Source of the DNA: Corella eumyota
Taxonomy: Eukaryota; Chordata; Ascidiacea; Phlebobranchia; Corellidae
Length of the DNA stretch: 64,000 bases
Reading direction: 5' to 3'
Assembly: GCA_963082875.1 (NCBI GenBank)
Contig: OY720097.1
Coordinates: 19,166,501-19,230,500 of the forward strand
Positions 38,786-52,052 of this stretch are shown in pieces. The first letter of the stretch is position 1; the number at the start of each line of letters is the position of its first letter. The position numbers were made by a program, and so were the translations under genes. The notes under the pieces were generated by a model that ran no database searches, was not told where the DNA came from, and was given only the letters and a program-made list of their open reading frames with translations.

Positions 38786-41700
38786 TTAAGTTGTAGAAGT
38801 AGTATTTGTGCTTGTTATAAAGTTGTTTGGTTTCTTTGGAGAACATATTTGGACAAGCTTGTCAATGGCATTCGAATATAAGATCGGGTTTAGAGCACTA
38901 TTAATAGGCAGCAATACAATTGCTGAAACTGCATATGCTATGCCGGGCAAAGGGTAGGCAGCCACGTTGATTATTGCCATTACTGTGATTGGAACCCAAC
39001 AACAGCAATCCGTAAAAATAAGACGCAATATTTTGTTTTGCAATTCTGTAAAAAAGTACTTGTTTTAAACTTGTATTTTTAAAAATAAAATAAATCACAG
39101 CATAAGATTTTACAGCACGAGCATTTATAACTGTTATGGTAAAAATGATACGCACCACTTTGTTTCTTGTCGGATTTTTTAGCAAGAGTTCCTTTCCCCT
39201 TTACCTTGAATATAATAAAGCTGTATGCAACTGCCACAAACAGGAACGACAAGAAGTTAAACATTGTTACAGCTATGGAAAAGATCCAAGCATTGTCTTG
39301 AGTGGTCACAAATAGTTTCGGTAGACAAACACTTTGGGAACTGTAATATCTTAAAAGCAAATTACAAAAGATAAAAAAAACAAGCTACCTCTACAAACTT
39401 AACAGATTTGTTTAATGATATTGAAAATAGGGGTTTTAGATTAAATAGGTATGTTAGTATTTATATTTAATCATCAACTTTTTAACACAAATTTAAAAAA
39501 AAAGTTGAGCAAAGTAAACAGTAAGTTTAACTTAAGTTAAAACTATTTAGTATTGGTGTTAGTTGTATAGGGGTACCCCAAGTATGCAGTTGGTTTTATG
39601 ACAGGTAGATCATTCCAAGCGTTTGCAGATGCAGCTGCAGCATAGGCCTGCGCAGGTAGCTGCGACATCTTAGGTGAAAATGTAAAGAGTTTTAACACGT
39701 ATGTCTTGGCAGCTTTAAATGTAACCAACGTGCTTCGAAAGAATGGAATGACCGGCACAACAGCTTGTTCTTGAAATATTCCTTGAAGATGACTACTCAG
39801 CGGTAAAAAGGCAATAAAAAAGGCAAATCCCCATGAAAGCAAAATCAATACTATTAAGATTGTTAGGCTTGGCTTTTCCGTAGCTTTGAAAGGCTAAAAT
39901 TAAATAAAAAAACATTGTTTAATATGCTAAAGTTATACATTTAGTTGTCTTTATGTTTTAACAACAAACTATTATATAGCTTATTTAATTGCTTTTAGTG
40001 TATATATACCTTTAAAACCGAGTAAAGTCGAAAAGCAGTCAACATAACCAAAGTCACGACCGAACTTTCACCCGATATTACAGCCAGCACACCAATAATG
40101 TTACAAGTTTGGCTAGTAAGCCATTTCAACGAGACCGAACAGTAAATGCCAGAATAAATGGCCCCATAGCTCCCTATTACAATAAGGTACACGCCCATAA
40201 GTATGTCAGATAACGCCAAGTTGAACACTAACACGTGATTGGTTCGTAACGAAGCCGGGGGATTTTTGTGACGTATTTCATGAAGAGATTTTAATTGGTA
40301 AATACAGACAACCTGGACAAATATTTTAGGTATGAAACAAACGTGTAAATTTTAATTTAAAAGTGCTTTTAATTGAAATTTTACAAAAAAGAGTTACTAA
40401 CAACATTTTTAAACTCTGTTATTTAAAAGTTAATGTTGTTTATTTTTGAAAAAAATAATTTAAAAAAAGTTAAATTGTTTATATATTTTTAATTTTATTG
40501 CAAAACTAGTTTATGAGAAAAAAAAAACATTGGTTAATTTTAATTTGACTTACTAAGTTCCCTATAATAGCAAGTAGGCCCATGATCCAGACCAATACCC
40601 GCAAAATCGGGTTTGCAATAAGTTCATATCTTGATGAAAAAACATCAGTGTGATTGACATTCGCTACAGTTGGACATTCGTCACTCCAATCGTTGCAGTT
40701 TTTGATTCCATTAAAGGTCTAAATATCAATATGAAGTACTACAACTTGCAAGCAAGGTTATCTGTAAAATTCTAAAGTAAAATTTTGTAAAGAAAAAAAT
40801 ATTTTATCATTGTTGAATTTTTTTATCATCAACTGAAATTACTTCTTTTTTACGAACGAAGAGGGGCCGTTGGTCTTCGCAGTAAAATCTTGAATCAGTA
40901 CAATTCATTTCATCGCTTTTATCATCGCAATTAATAATATAATCACACACGTCTGTTCCCTTGACAGAAACCTTAAAAAATAAACAATTTGCACATATTT
41001 AAAAAAATCTTTGGACGACTTTACTCTAAATTTTAAAATAAACTAGTTTTTTAAAAAAGGAACAAGAAGGATTTTTACAAAACAGTTTCTTATATGAGTG
41101 TTTATTGTATACCTTAGTTCCTCCAAGTGATGGACAATGAAATCTATCGGGACATGTTTCTTTTAATTCATCAGACCCATCATCACAATCAACATATCCA
41201 TCACATTTCTTTTTAATATTAATATTAACTAATTTATTAAATGGACAGAAAAATCGCTTAGTGCACTTTTCTTTGGGCTCGTCTTTCCAATCTACAGTGC
41301 AGGTCAAAATCCCGTTGCAATATTCATCTGGGCCATAACTTAATGGAACTGGTAGTGTTCCGTTGTTAACTGTTATCTGTTTTGTTAAACATTTTTTAAA
41401 GTAAACTTTTTTTTAAATTGTAGCAAATCCTTAAAAATTCATATTTACTCTGAAATATTGTTACGACTCGGGTGTACCAATACAGAATTATTAAATATTA
41501 TTTTATCTGATAAACTGCAATGTAGAAACACTTTACTATTCAAGTAATAGTTTTAGAACTATTTTTGTGTCATTTATGTAAAAAGATATAAGACATAAGG
41601 ACTGAAAATACCATCATAATATTAGCAAATCAATATTTCAAGAATTAAAAGAAATGTAACTCGGGTAATCACGTCATTTTAGTAAAACCCTAGTACGTGA

Positions 41701-43923
41701 ATTTTAGTAAAATTAATTTGCGCTTACATTATTTTCACAAAAACCAGTCCATAAAGGTGGCAACACTCCCCAAACAGCTTTGTTAGTACAACCAAATCCT
41801 GTTTTATTTGGGCAGTTGGCGACACATTCATCGTCTGGGTAACCGTTAGGATCTGACCATTGGGCTGGATATCTGCTATCGGTGGATACAACACATTCTT
41901 CTTTCATGTTACATAAGGTTCCTGTCACGCTTTTACAACCAGAGGTATGCAAACATCTATTGTTGAAAAGTTTGTGTTATTAAGTTAATGGTATCTTTAA
42001 AAAATTGGTTTACCTGAAACATTTCGTAAAAAATCGTTGTAAAATGTCTTGTATACAACATAAAAATATTTATTTTGAAATAAAAAAATCACATGTTTAC
42101 TATTTTTTATAAACTAAATACTTGCCTACATGGCATTCCAATTTCATTAGCTAAACCGTTTGCACAACTTAAAGTCCCCAGGCAATATTCATTTCTGTTT
42201 AAAAAATTAAAAAAATAGTGGAATACAGAATAAAAAAGTGTATCTTAAAGTAATTTAAAAAAATATGAAACGCCAGATTTTAATAATTAAAGTTGAATAT
42301 TTAATATACTTTTCATCTGTATTATCTACACAGCTGCTTATAGAATCACACATAACATCAAATGCATTGACGCAGGAGCCATTATCACAAGCTAGTTGAC
42401 TTGTGTTGCAGTTATTAACAATCGAAGGCCTGAAGATAAAATTATGTGATATTGAATTAAAATTTATTAAGGGGTTTCTAGGACAACATTTAGAGGTCGT
42501 TTAACGTTTCCTGTATGGATTACAATAAGTCAAAGTACAAATAAGTTTGCACTGTCAAACTTGTTTACAGGATGCTGGTTATTTATCATCAACATACGAT
42601 AAATTACAATAGGGGTTTCTTTAAAAACATAACTGGTGCTTAAAATATTAACATAATGAAACTTGTAATTTACAATAAACCAACGTTGAAATAATGGAAT
42701 TCCCTACATTATCAAAAACCTAAACCAAAATTTCGAGAACATCATTTTTAATCCTTTTCCAATTAGAATTTCTTTTGCATGTGAATCGACAAATTACTTT
42801 ATATATTAAATTGAGTAAAATACTAACTGTGAAAATCCAGCAATCGGCTTATACAATTTGATGTCATAACAAACACTTGGAATGTTATCTTCGCACAAAC
42901 ATTCGTCTGATAAATCATTGCAGTCTATAACACCATCACAAACTTGGTTTCGCTGTATGATAAGATTCCCGTCAAGACATTCAAAACACTTGTTTTTATC
43001 CATTTCTTTAACCCTAATACCTTGTGCATTTCTAAAAAATCAACAAAAACAACACTTTTAAACAACCTCGCAGTTCTTTTTAAAACAGTAGTTTGCAAAA
43101 TACTTAAATTTAAATAATAAATAAGATTTGCTTGATCGAGTATAGTGAAAGATAAATTCGAAGTAATGTGGCTTTTACAAGTGCGTTGGTGAAAAGCAAA
43201 GATCATCCCCCGCATCACAATCTTGGATTTCATCGTTCACCATAGTCTGCGGAAGCTTACACAGTGCGCCCTGCCTTACACATTTAAAACCAAGCCCGGT
43301 CGTCCACTCATCGTCCTCGTCTTTGCACCCATTACAATTGTTACCGTCACAAACAGTCGTTCTGAGCACACAGTCGCCGTTTTTGCACGAGTAGTAAGCA
43401 GGACAATGCAAGTCACAATGCGACAAACCTTGACATTTTACCCCATCTTCTTTGCATGCATTTTCTTTTGAGATTTGACATGTCAGACCAGAGGTCGGGT
43501 TTCTACAACTATAAATAACAAACATTTAATTAATAATATATAACTTAAACATAAAGTTTTTAAAAAACTGCAAAATAAATATAAATTTTACCTAAGTGGT
43601 GGGTCCGGGCATGAAAGACATAAAAATGCCGGGATTTCATCACTCCCATCCTTGCAATTTGGCGTTCCATCACAAAATTCACTATTCGGAATTGTAGTTG
43701 AAATGCCACAATCAAACGCTGATGAAAATGTTAAAATATTTTTAACAAAACATATTTTTTAATAAAGGTATGTTACCCTTTTAACATAAGCAATACTGCA
43801 ATTTACCTTACTAGTCCACAATGGTATCGCAACAGTTTTATATTTTACACATTACTTACTTGAGTGGACGGAACTCACTAAATTAAAAGCAATACCGCAT
43901 GATAAAATGTAAATTAATTTCAT
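38786..43923 (-). CDS. LDLa-repeat rhodopsin-like GPCR, copy 2
   Basis: Fourteen exons: 43860-43923, 43592-43718, 43179-43508, 42828-43031, 42310-42429, 42126-42194, 41728-41956, 41113-41376, 40843-40971, 40554-40718, 40010-40312, 39577-39893, 39156-39349, 38786-39045. Every exon has exactly the length of its counterpart in copy 1, the frame is open throughout and the protein is again 924 residues, so both copies look functional. Signal peptide, about seven LDLa-like modules and the 7TM region are as in copy 1. Visible amino-acid differences cluster in the 41728-41956 exon (for example GVLPPLWTGFC against GVGSPLWIDFC) and in the following LDLa exon (FNKLVN against SKNLVN; DELKETC against DESRETC). 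The 7TM exons are almost unchanged. The GC splice donor is shared. Confidence 0.88.
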
Positions 43924-44998
43924 TTTACAACTGCAATTTTAATAATAGAAATAGTAGTGGTTTGCAATATGTAAACTACATCATTGAACAAAAAACCTTG
44001 ATTTATAATAAAAGAAATGTTGATCGTAAACATAACAGATGGGATATATTTAAAAAAGTCTGATTAATTACAGGATATGGTATTGCAAGCAATTGTTAGA
44101 TACTGCAATTAATGAGGTGATTCACGTTATTGTATAATGCAGGGGCGCGTAGAAAGTCTATCCCGATAATACACTAACGGACTAAACCTCGTTAATTTTA
44201 ATAAAGGAGTAATACATTGTCACATTATCGAAATAAATTAGTAATAAAAAATTGACAAAATGAGAGTGAAAATATTTTTACGTTTTTATTAATTGGATTT
44301 AAAGTAAATAAATGAATTATGCTATTTTTGGTAATAATATTTTTGCGATAATCTTTTCACAGACTTTAAAAATATAGCCTTCTATAACTTAAGATTTTCT
44401 TTAAATTTCTTATTTTGCTACTAATCTTATGAAAGGTTCCCTGTTAGTTAATGTGACTTTATTTATTAAACAACAAACCCAAATACTAAATTCCGTTTGA
44501 AAGTTTTATCCAAATTTCGTAGTTACATATGTTACTTTGAAAGTCATAATTTATTCTGTGTGGTTTTAATACGTTATATATTATATTTTACTAAAAAAAA
44601 ATTTTTTTTTTAAATTTTTAAATATAAATCAAAAACTGTTTAGGAAAAAAAATTTAGTTTGTCCTCTTAATTTCTAAATAAAATGTAGGGGAAACACAAA
44701 AAAATAATAAAGTAAATTTTTTTAGATAACTTTGCTTTTGTTGCCAAGCCCATAAAATATATGTTCTTAGAAGTTTTGCTTGTAATATATTGCAAATGGG
44801 TATAATAATCTTATTAAAAACATCGAAAATATCTGAAATACTTTTTATATGTAGTTAATATTTAGCATAATTTAACTTTAACAGTCGGACGCAAAAAACG
44901 CATTTACAATGACTGAATGAATAATGATCGGATGATATTTTTGATTTAATACTAATAAATTAAAAATGTTTGATTAGTTGTATGTGCAACCTAACCTA

Positions 44999-45149
44999 GG
45001 AGCTCCATAGCGTTGTCTGCCGGTTTAAACTGGTAGTACTAAAATGAATGAAGAAAGGGCGGAATTTACAATGATTAGGGTAAGGTATGAAAATTCCGCC
45101 CTTTTTTGCATTTATAAACGGGGCAAACGATGTTAATAAAGCTCCCTTA
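44999..45149. mobile_element. Foldback/MITE-like element, duplication copy 2
   Basis: Counterpart of the element at 38040. The outer inverted repeats are kept, and the inner part forms a cleaner hairpin (AAAGGGCGGAATTTAC against the GAAAATTCCGCCCTTTT near 45088). The loop is shorter than in copy 1, which carries an extra partial repeat of the GCGGAATTTAC block. Confidence 0.5.
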
Positions 45150-45376
45150 ACCTATTTTGCTGCCATTTTTGCAGATTTGTAAAATTATTTTTTGTTTGCA
45201 AATTTATTGTGGTAATCTGAATAATTTTAAAATTGTTGTCATCAACCAGTCAACGAAATATATGTGCGTTTTTTTTTAACTGAAAATCTTTAGCTGATGA
45301 CTAAAACAACTAAGAAAACAGTATAGAAAAAGAAAAGTTAATACAACGAACTGTTTTTTATTTTGAACAAACTATA

Positions 45377-47930
45377 ATGGACAATATGGCAAACACATTA
45401 TCAGGCCGAGAATTATGTCGGTTATTTTGTTGCCCCCCTTGCCCCTCCAATATTGCTTCAAAACTTGCATTTATACCCCCCGACCCAACCTACACAGTTA
45501 TACCAGATGACACAGGCAATAAATATGTTTTGCATTTATGTGAAAAAGCCGAATGGCAATATTCTGAGAGAGAACAACAAAATTTAGAGGTAAGACAGAA
45601 AAAATTTCGCAAAAATAGTAATTTCTACAAAAGCTTTAAGATTTTATTGTTTTGTAATGTTAATTTAGTACTATAAAATAGGTTAATTTGCTTTGAAAAT
45701 ATGGATGAAAAATGTATATAGTCTATATATTAAAAGTTACTTTTGTTTGTTTAAAATATATACCAATACTTTTAAGGTAAAATAATTTTTTGAGTTATAA
45801 TACATTTTTTAAAATTTTTATACTATGTAGAGCTTATATATTATTTATTTTTTGACTTGTGTTTCAAACCACAGTAGCTCCATAAATTTAATGACCCTAT
45901 TTATGGATATAATCACAGACAATAAACCTTTTGTAGAACAATTTTAAAATTTTATTTATAACTTCAGTTTTTTATTTTTTGAACAAAACCTTAAGTTTAG
46001 TTCATACTATATTAAACTATTGATTTTTAAAAATTTAAATGGGATTAGAACTACAGTTGTAGTAATAAGAATGTGTTTAATTACTTTGTGTGCTTAGCAT
46101 AAAATTGAGTTCAATATAGTAGAATGCATTTCCCATCTGTTGCTATGTGGTCAAGTTTAATTAGATTTAATTATTTTTTAATTAATCCATATTTTCACGT
46201 TTTAGGGTTAATTTGAAATTATTAAATTACTATAGGTTGTAACTCAGTTTACAATCTACTTTGTTTTATGTATTTATTGATTTTTTTTCTTTGTGTGACT
46301 AAATCCATTGGTTGTTTTTTTCCGTTAATATATGTTTAACAAGCAACTAAAAGTTACACAAGGTCATACTCTCTTTTTTTTTCTAAAACATTGCTTGTTA
46401 AACTATGTTAAAATTGTATTTAAAAAAAACTGCTAATTTTCCAGGTTTTTCTATGTCCAACTTCAAGAGGAAACAGAATAGCCTGCATGCATGTAAAGTG
46501 TAGCGGTAACGCGCCAATCAGCAAATACACACTTTTATTCTCCCACGGAAACGCTGTCGACCTTGGCCAAATGAGCTCGTTTTACGTTGGACTGTCTGCC
46601 CGACTCGGAGTCAATATTTTCTCGTATGATTATTCAGGGTATGGAGCAAGTGGTGGAAAACCAACAGAAAAAAATATTTATGCTGATATTGAAGCAGCTT
46701 TCCAAGCTCTAAGACAAAGGTGATTTATTTCTAACATTTTACTAACCTTTTAACCTTCCACCTATATTATAAATAAAAATTTTCATTTGTTTGAACAAAA
46801 TGGCTTTTGTATTAATAAACTTATTCCATTGCTTTATATCGCCATTATTTTTTAAAGCAAGCATCATTTTGTGCATTTTTTTTAAACCAGGTACTCTGTG
46901 AGCCCAGAATTTATAGTGTTATATGGTCAAAGCATTGGAACTGTTCCAACTGTTGACCTGGCAAGAAAATTTGAATGTGGAGCAGTTATCCTCCATTCAC
47001 CTTTGTTATCTGGTATGAGGGTGGCGTTTCCTGATACGAAGCGATCCTGGTTTTTCGATGTTTTTCCAAGGTTGGTTGATTTTATTAGGATTTAAATACT
47101 GCTTTAAATAAATTAAGAATTCCAATATATATATATCATCAAATCAGTTTCTACAGAAAGCAATTTAACTTTTTTGAAATTAATTTTTTTTTTGTTTATT
47201 TTTAAAACCAAGTTAAATTTAAAAAAAACACTGAAAAATATAATATTAATTTAAAACTGTTCAACTTATTAATTTCAAATAAACTTTAAAATAAAAATTT
47301 ATTCAAGTATTGAAAAGATCCCAAAAGTAACTTCTCCTGTGCTTGTAATACATGGAACCGAAGATGAGGTTATTGACTTCTCTCATGGACTTGCTATTTA
47401 CGAACAATGCCCTCGAGCAGTTGAACCTTTATGGGTGGAAGGTAAATATTTGATTCGAGTTTTTGGGGTTATTGGGATTGTTGTGTTTTATGTATTTGGG
47501 TAATAGTTAAAAAATTGTCATTTTTTATTAAATATTTTACTATTGTTTAATGCCTAAAATAATGAATGCTGGTGTTGTAGCATACTTGTAGAACAAAAAC
47601 TTTTTTTAGCAATATTTTTAGACATTTTATTTTAATTTGTATAAAAATGTTCTGTTTTTGTTACATTTTTTGCTACAAAGCAAGCATTTTATTTCTTACT
47701 GTTTAAAACCCATTTAATGTCTAACACAATGTTCTTTCTATTAAGCGTGACTTATTCAATAGTAACTAACCAATTAGCTTAGCAGAACAGCTTCTGCGTA
47801 CGATTTCCATTAACAACATTAATAAGTAATGAGCATTATTTTTATAGGGGCTGGTCACAACGATATTGAACTATATGCCCAATATGTAGACAGACTCCGG
47901 CAATTTATACACCTGGAATTACCCAACTAA
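45377..47930 (+). CDS. ABHD17: ABHD17-type alpha/beta hydrolase (protein depalmitoylase)
   Basis: Five exons, 45377-45589, 46445-46719, 46891-47070, 47308-47441 and 47848-47930, give 294 residues, the usual family length. The N-terminal cysteine cluster [20 protein letters not shown] is the palmitoylated membrane-targeting segment of ABHD17. Other landmarks are [20 protein letters not shown] (oxyanion region), [19 protein letters not shown], the nucleophile elbow [13 protein letters not shown] (Ser), the acid in [13 protein letters not shown] (Asp) and the catalytic His in [10 protein letters not shown]. All three catalytic residues are present. Known ABHD17 enzymes remove palmitate from Ras-type and synaptic proteins at the plasma membrane. 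The first ATG follows the end of the tandem duplication by only 11 bases, so its promoter and 5' UTR lie in duplicated sequence. Confidence 0.96.
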
Positions 47931-49887
47931 ATACTAGCACCCTACATATAAAGATTCTATTTTTTCTACTTTGTGAAAGCACTTGTTCGTTTTAGTTTTT
48001 CGTTTTCTAATCTCCGAGAAAAAATTTGATTTTTTCTGCAACTTTTTGGATTTTTTTAACCTCAAAACTTGGCTCAATCCATGGTTGAATTCATGTTGCA
48101 TTTAATAACATCCCTAGCTTATTCGAAGTTAAAGAATTACTTTGCAAAAGTATGTCTCCAGTCCCGTTTTAGTATTTTTAAATTGGTAGATTTTTTTAAT
48201 ATCATTTTATTCCTTTTTTCCATTGAATTTACTACTTGTTTAAAAAAGGAAAAGCGGTATGCCCTCTACATTTCTATGAAATTGAGTAATCTATATTCAT
48301 TAAATCATTTTATATTCATTAAGTACTGAAAGGTTTGTTAATTTGTGTCTAACACAATAAGTCATTTCAATATCATAATTTATTTCCAATAATTTTAGAT
48401 TTAATGATTTCGTAGCTTTTAGTAGGTTATAGTTAAAATTCATGAAACATTAATTTTGTTCTGTTAATTAACTCTGGCTTGGTGATAAACAATTAAATGT
48501 AAGTTTAGTTTTTATTCGTAGTTTTTTGTAACTGGAATTAAATATTTTAAAATGCCATTTAAAATATGTGGTAAAAGATAAACACATACCAAGTTAGGCC
48601 ATTAGATAATTTTACCAAAAATTAACAAACAGGTAAAATTTTATAAAGGTTACATAAAATTAAACATTGTACTGCCACCAAATTTTACTTTCTTTTTAAA
48701 ACCAAATAGCAAAGAAACTAAAATTATATGATATTAATTAACTAATCTTTGAAATGTTTATATTACTGCTCATTTTTCAACTTAAAAATTTAATACTTTT
48801 CAGTAGCTTATAGTTGACATTTTTGTGAAGTGTATTTGTTTGAATATTGTAAAAGACCCTTGTTTTGTTGGAATTTTTTTTGTTTTCTTGTGTCAAAGGT
48901 ACTTTTCCCTGAATAACAAAATTCAGTTATTTGTTTATGAAGTATTATTTATTCTATGATTTCCCATGAAATTGAGCAAAGAATTTTTAGTGCTCTTTTA
49001 TATTTTGCTTACTCTTTCTATTTAAATTGGAAATAATTGAGTCAAATCATTTCTAAAACACCTATTGGGTTTATTTTTTAACAATCTGTTACCAAGAGTT
49101 ATAATAGTTCATATTATTATAGGAAGTAATAAAAAATACAATTACGGAACCGGTAATAGTTCGAAAATTAATCTATCATTTATTAGTTACTGATGTACAA
49201 ACATAAAAGTTAAAATTGTAGCAAATTTCTAGAGTTTAAAATGTGTACAAACTGTACATAAAACTTTGTTTAGTAATTGCTGGGTGTGCCAATTTGTGAA
49301 TAACCTTTATCAAAAACATTTAATTTACATTCCTAATATTAATACGTTTTGACTTTCATAAATTATTTTCTTATCTCTGGGTAAAATTAACTGACATATA
49401 AAATGACTTTTTGTTGACTTTATGTTTGAACTGGGATCAAAATGAGTGCAATGATAAAACCTAAACTATATCTTTTATTTTGTTTACTTTTTATAAGGTA
49501 ACAAGGCCTTAACAACAGAAAAGTAGCAATTTTATTACTTCATATTTAACAACTGTTGCACTTGTTAAAAAAAATTCTTGTTTAAGGCAAAAAATTTGTT
49601 ACCTTAATTGTTTTTGTAGTGCATTGATTTATTAAGGTTTTGGTAGTTAATAAATTAGCTTAAATTAACTTTGGCGGTGCAATTGCTTTCGAAAAAACTT
49701 CATTGAATAAAAGATTGTAATGAAAAATTTATCAGTAGAGATTTATGAATTAAAAAGTTAAAAGGTATTTAATTATGTAAAATTTTATTATATATATTAC
49801 ATATATTAGTACTTCGCTACCAAGGCCTGCTAGAAAATGTTATTTTTTTACCAGTACTTAATTTTATTATTATGTAAAAATGTGCAG
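47931..49887. other. Convergent intergenic region between ABHD17 and NCDN
   Basis: Nearly 2 kb of AT-rich DNA holding the 3' ends of both genes. No coding exon, RNA gene or repeat was recognised. Confidence 0.4.
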
Positions 49888-52052
49888 CTACATAGTTATA
49901 AGACAAGTTTCCTTTAGCATACTATAGCAGGCAATACTTTCGTTATTCTCTTTCACAACATCAAGTAGAGAAAGTATTTTATCATAGAAACCGGTGGATT
50001 TTACAACATCAATAATCCAGTTGTTATCTCTTACAGCATGGATTAATTCCTTCATTAAAATTGGCCATAACTGTTCAACCTCTGTCCACCATGACAAGTG
50101 TCTAAAAAAGCAAAGGCATTGTGTTTTTAGGTATTTGTGAAGTGTAGATTTTTTGTAAACAAAGAGAAGATTAGTTGTTTTTTGAAGTTAAATGACATAC
50201 TTTTATAAAAATTTAATTCAGAGCGATATTATTTAGAATGAAGTTTCTTTACATAAATAAACCATAACGCAATTATGCACTCCTTTAAATGAAATACCCA
50301 TTGATACATTTTAAAAGATTTTAAAGCTATAATTTACTTGAATAAGAAAACAAATTACCGTTGTGCAACCATAATTTTGTCTTCTTGTAAAGCGTGAATA
50401 CTATGCAGCAGAATTATAAGCGATTTAAAAAATCTCTCTGCATGTTTATTGGGCTTCTCTGCAGCTTTATTCCATATAATTAGCACAAGAGTTGAAACAT
50501 AAATCTTGTTTACAACATCATTTGGGGTTTTTAGTGAAATTGCTTTAAGAATTATAGCTTCTAAAATGGAGGTATAAAGCTCCACGTTCTCACTTTCAAC
50601 ACTAAGAGCAATCAAACATTGGACAATTAATGTACTTGTTTCAATTGGCAACTCCAAGTTATTATCACACAAAAGATCACTAAGCAAACGAACAATATCG
50701 TTCTTTTCAATTTCGTTTCTTGTTTCTGCATTTTCAGTGTAATTTAAAATGGCTGGTGACAGTGATTTAACCACATCACAGCAATGACCTTTGGCCAACA
50801 TTTTAAATGATTTAAGAACAATTTCTTCAATTTCTTTGCCAGTTTTAGAAGCGCAATAAAGAGGAACGTTTAACCATGACCCCATAATTCTTAGGCAAGC
50901 TAAATGAAACTCGTTTTTAGTTTCTGGCAAGGAATTAATTACATCACCAATTGATTTTACAACATCACTTAATGCAATTTCAAGTGATTTTATTTGTTCA
51001 AAGTTAAGAATTTGATCACTAATTTCCTGATCAAACTCTGCTATACTTTTACAGGCAGATTCGAATATGATAAAACAAGACAACAATGTGTTCAAAATAT
51101 CCCCCTTACAAAGATCAAAGTTGTTGTTTTCTGCATTTGTACATTGGTGAAGAGTGATGTTAATTTCAACACAAATTAGTCGAATTAAAATTAAAGGCAA
51201 CTTGCTGTTACCATTATCTTGTGATACTGTCCATTTTAAACCATACAGATTGCTTAAACATGATGCCAGTAACAAAACAGGATTTCTAAGTTGCTGAGAT
51301 ATTTTACTGCACAAAATTTCGTAGATAAAAATACGTGAATTTTCCAGCCAATTTCCAGTGTCATAAAAATAGCACAAATTTTCTTTAGGTAATGTTTGTA
51401 AAAGAGAATAAAACTTCTGAATGAGTTTAAACTTTCTATCACTTTGGTCGATTTTGATTTCAGTGGATATATCACACAGCAGATTATTTAAAATCTCTCG
51501 ATTTTCCTCCCATATGTATTGACAGTTTTCACTGAGCAAATGAACAACTGCAGTAAAAATTAAATTCTTAAAATCAATATTTTCGGTTTTGCAATAATAT
51601 TCGCACAATATATTAAGTCCATCTTGATGTAAAATTCCACTTTTTCCCTCTTCTGTTGTCGATAGTGATAAAAGATACTGTAAACAATCCAGTAAAACCG
51701 ACTCATTTTTTTTCTCCATATTATTGACAAAGATCTTTAAAACTTTAGGAATTGTATTAATCATTTCAGGTGTGCTACTGAGTTCTTTATCAGTTGAAAA
51801 GGAACTTAAAATGGAAATTCCAATTTCGATCATCAAATCTGATGTATCAGAATTACTTGACGTTGAGATTAATCCAATTGGAAATTGAAAACCAATGGCT
51901 TTAAATAATTCCAGTCTTTCCTTTTCAGTTAACAAATTGGCATTTAAAGCTTTTGTAGTAATAAGTAAGGCAGCAAAACGTTGGCTGTCGTTTTTTGCCT
52001 TGTTATAAACATTTAAAAGAGAGTTAAATGAATTCGTTTCATTATTTTCCAT
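49888..52052 (-). CDS. NCDN: Neurochondrin
   Basis: Two exons, 50359-52052 and 49888-50101, give 635 residues (human NCDN is 729). The N-terminal part matches the family: NDSQRFAALLITTKALNANL, then ELFKAIGFQFPIGLI, a repeated-helix region with LLASCLSNLYGLKWTV and LICVEINITL, and the moderately conserved LRIMGSWLNVPL. The short last exon (LSWWTEVEQLWPILMKELIH) corresponds to the vertebrate C-terminal segment. The protein is an all-helical armadillo-like fold, without catalytic motifs. In vertebrates it is a cytoplasmic neuronal protein linked to neurite growth and to modulation of CaMKII and Rab/GPCR trafficking. Almost the whole coding sequence sits in one exon of 1.7 kb, which is long for this window. 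The moderate divergence from vertebrates leaves a small chance of a related family. Confidence 0.9.

Larger units (their letters stand above)
38413..45362. repeat. Tandem segmental duplication, copy 2 (~6.95 kb)
   Basis: Second unit of the duplication starting at 31154. The junction shares the four bases TTGA between the left breakpoint (31154-31157), the junction (38413-38416) and the right end (45363-45366), consistent with microhomology-mediated or replication-slippage joining. It keeps the pre-insertion state of the SINE site. Its right end stops 11-14 bases before the ABHD17 start codon. Confidence 0.95.

Noticed and set aside
31154-45362. Duplication as an assembly artefact (two haplotypes placed in series)
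   Set aside because: The junction is a clean microhomology join, the copies differ by a SINE and by clustered coding changes, and the genes on both sides are not repeated. Long reads would settle it.
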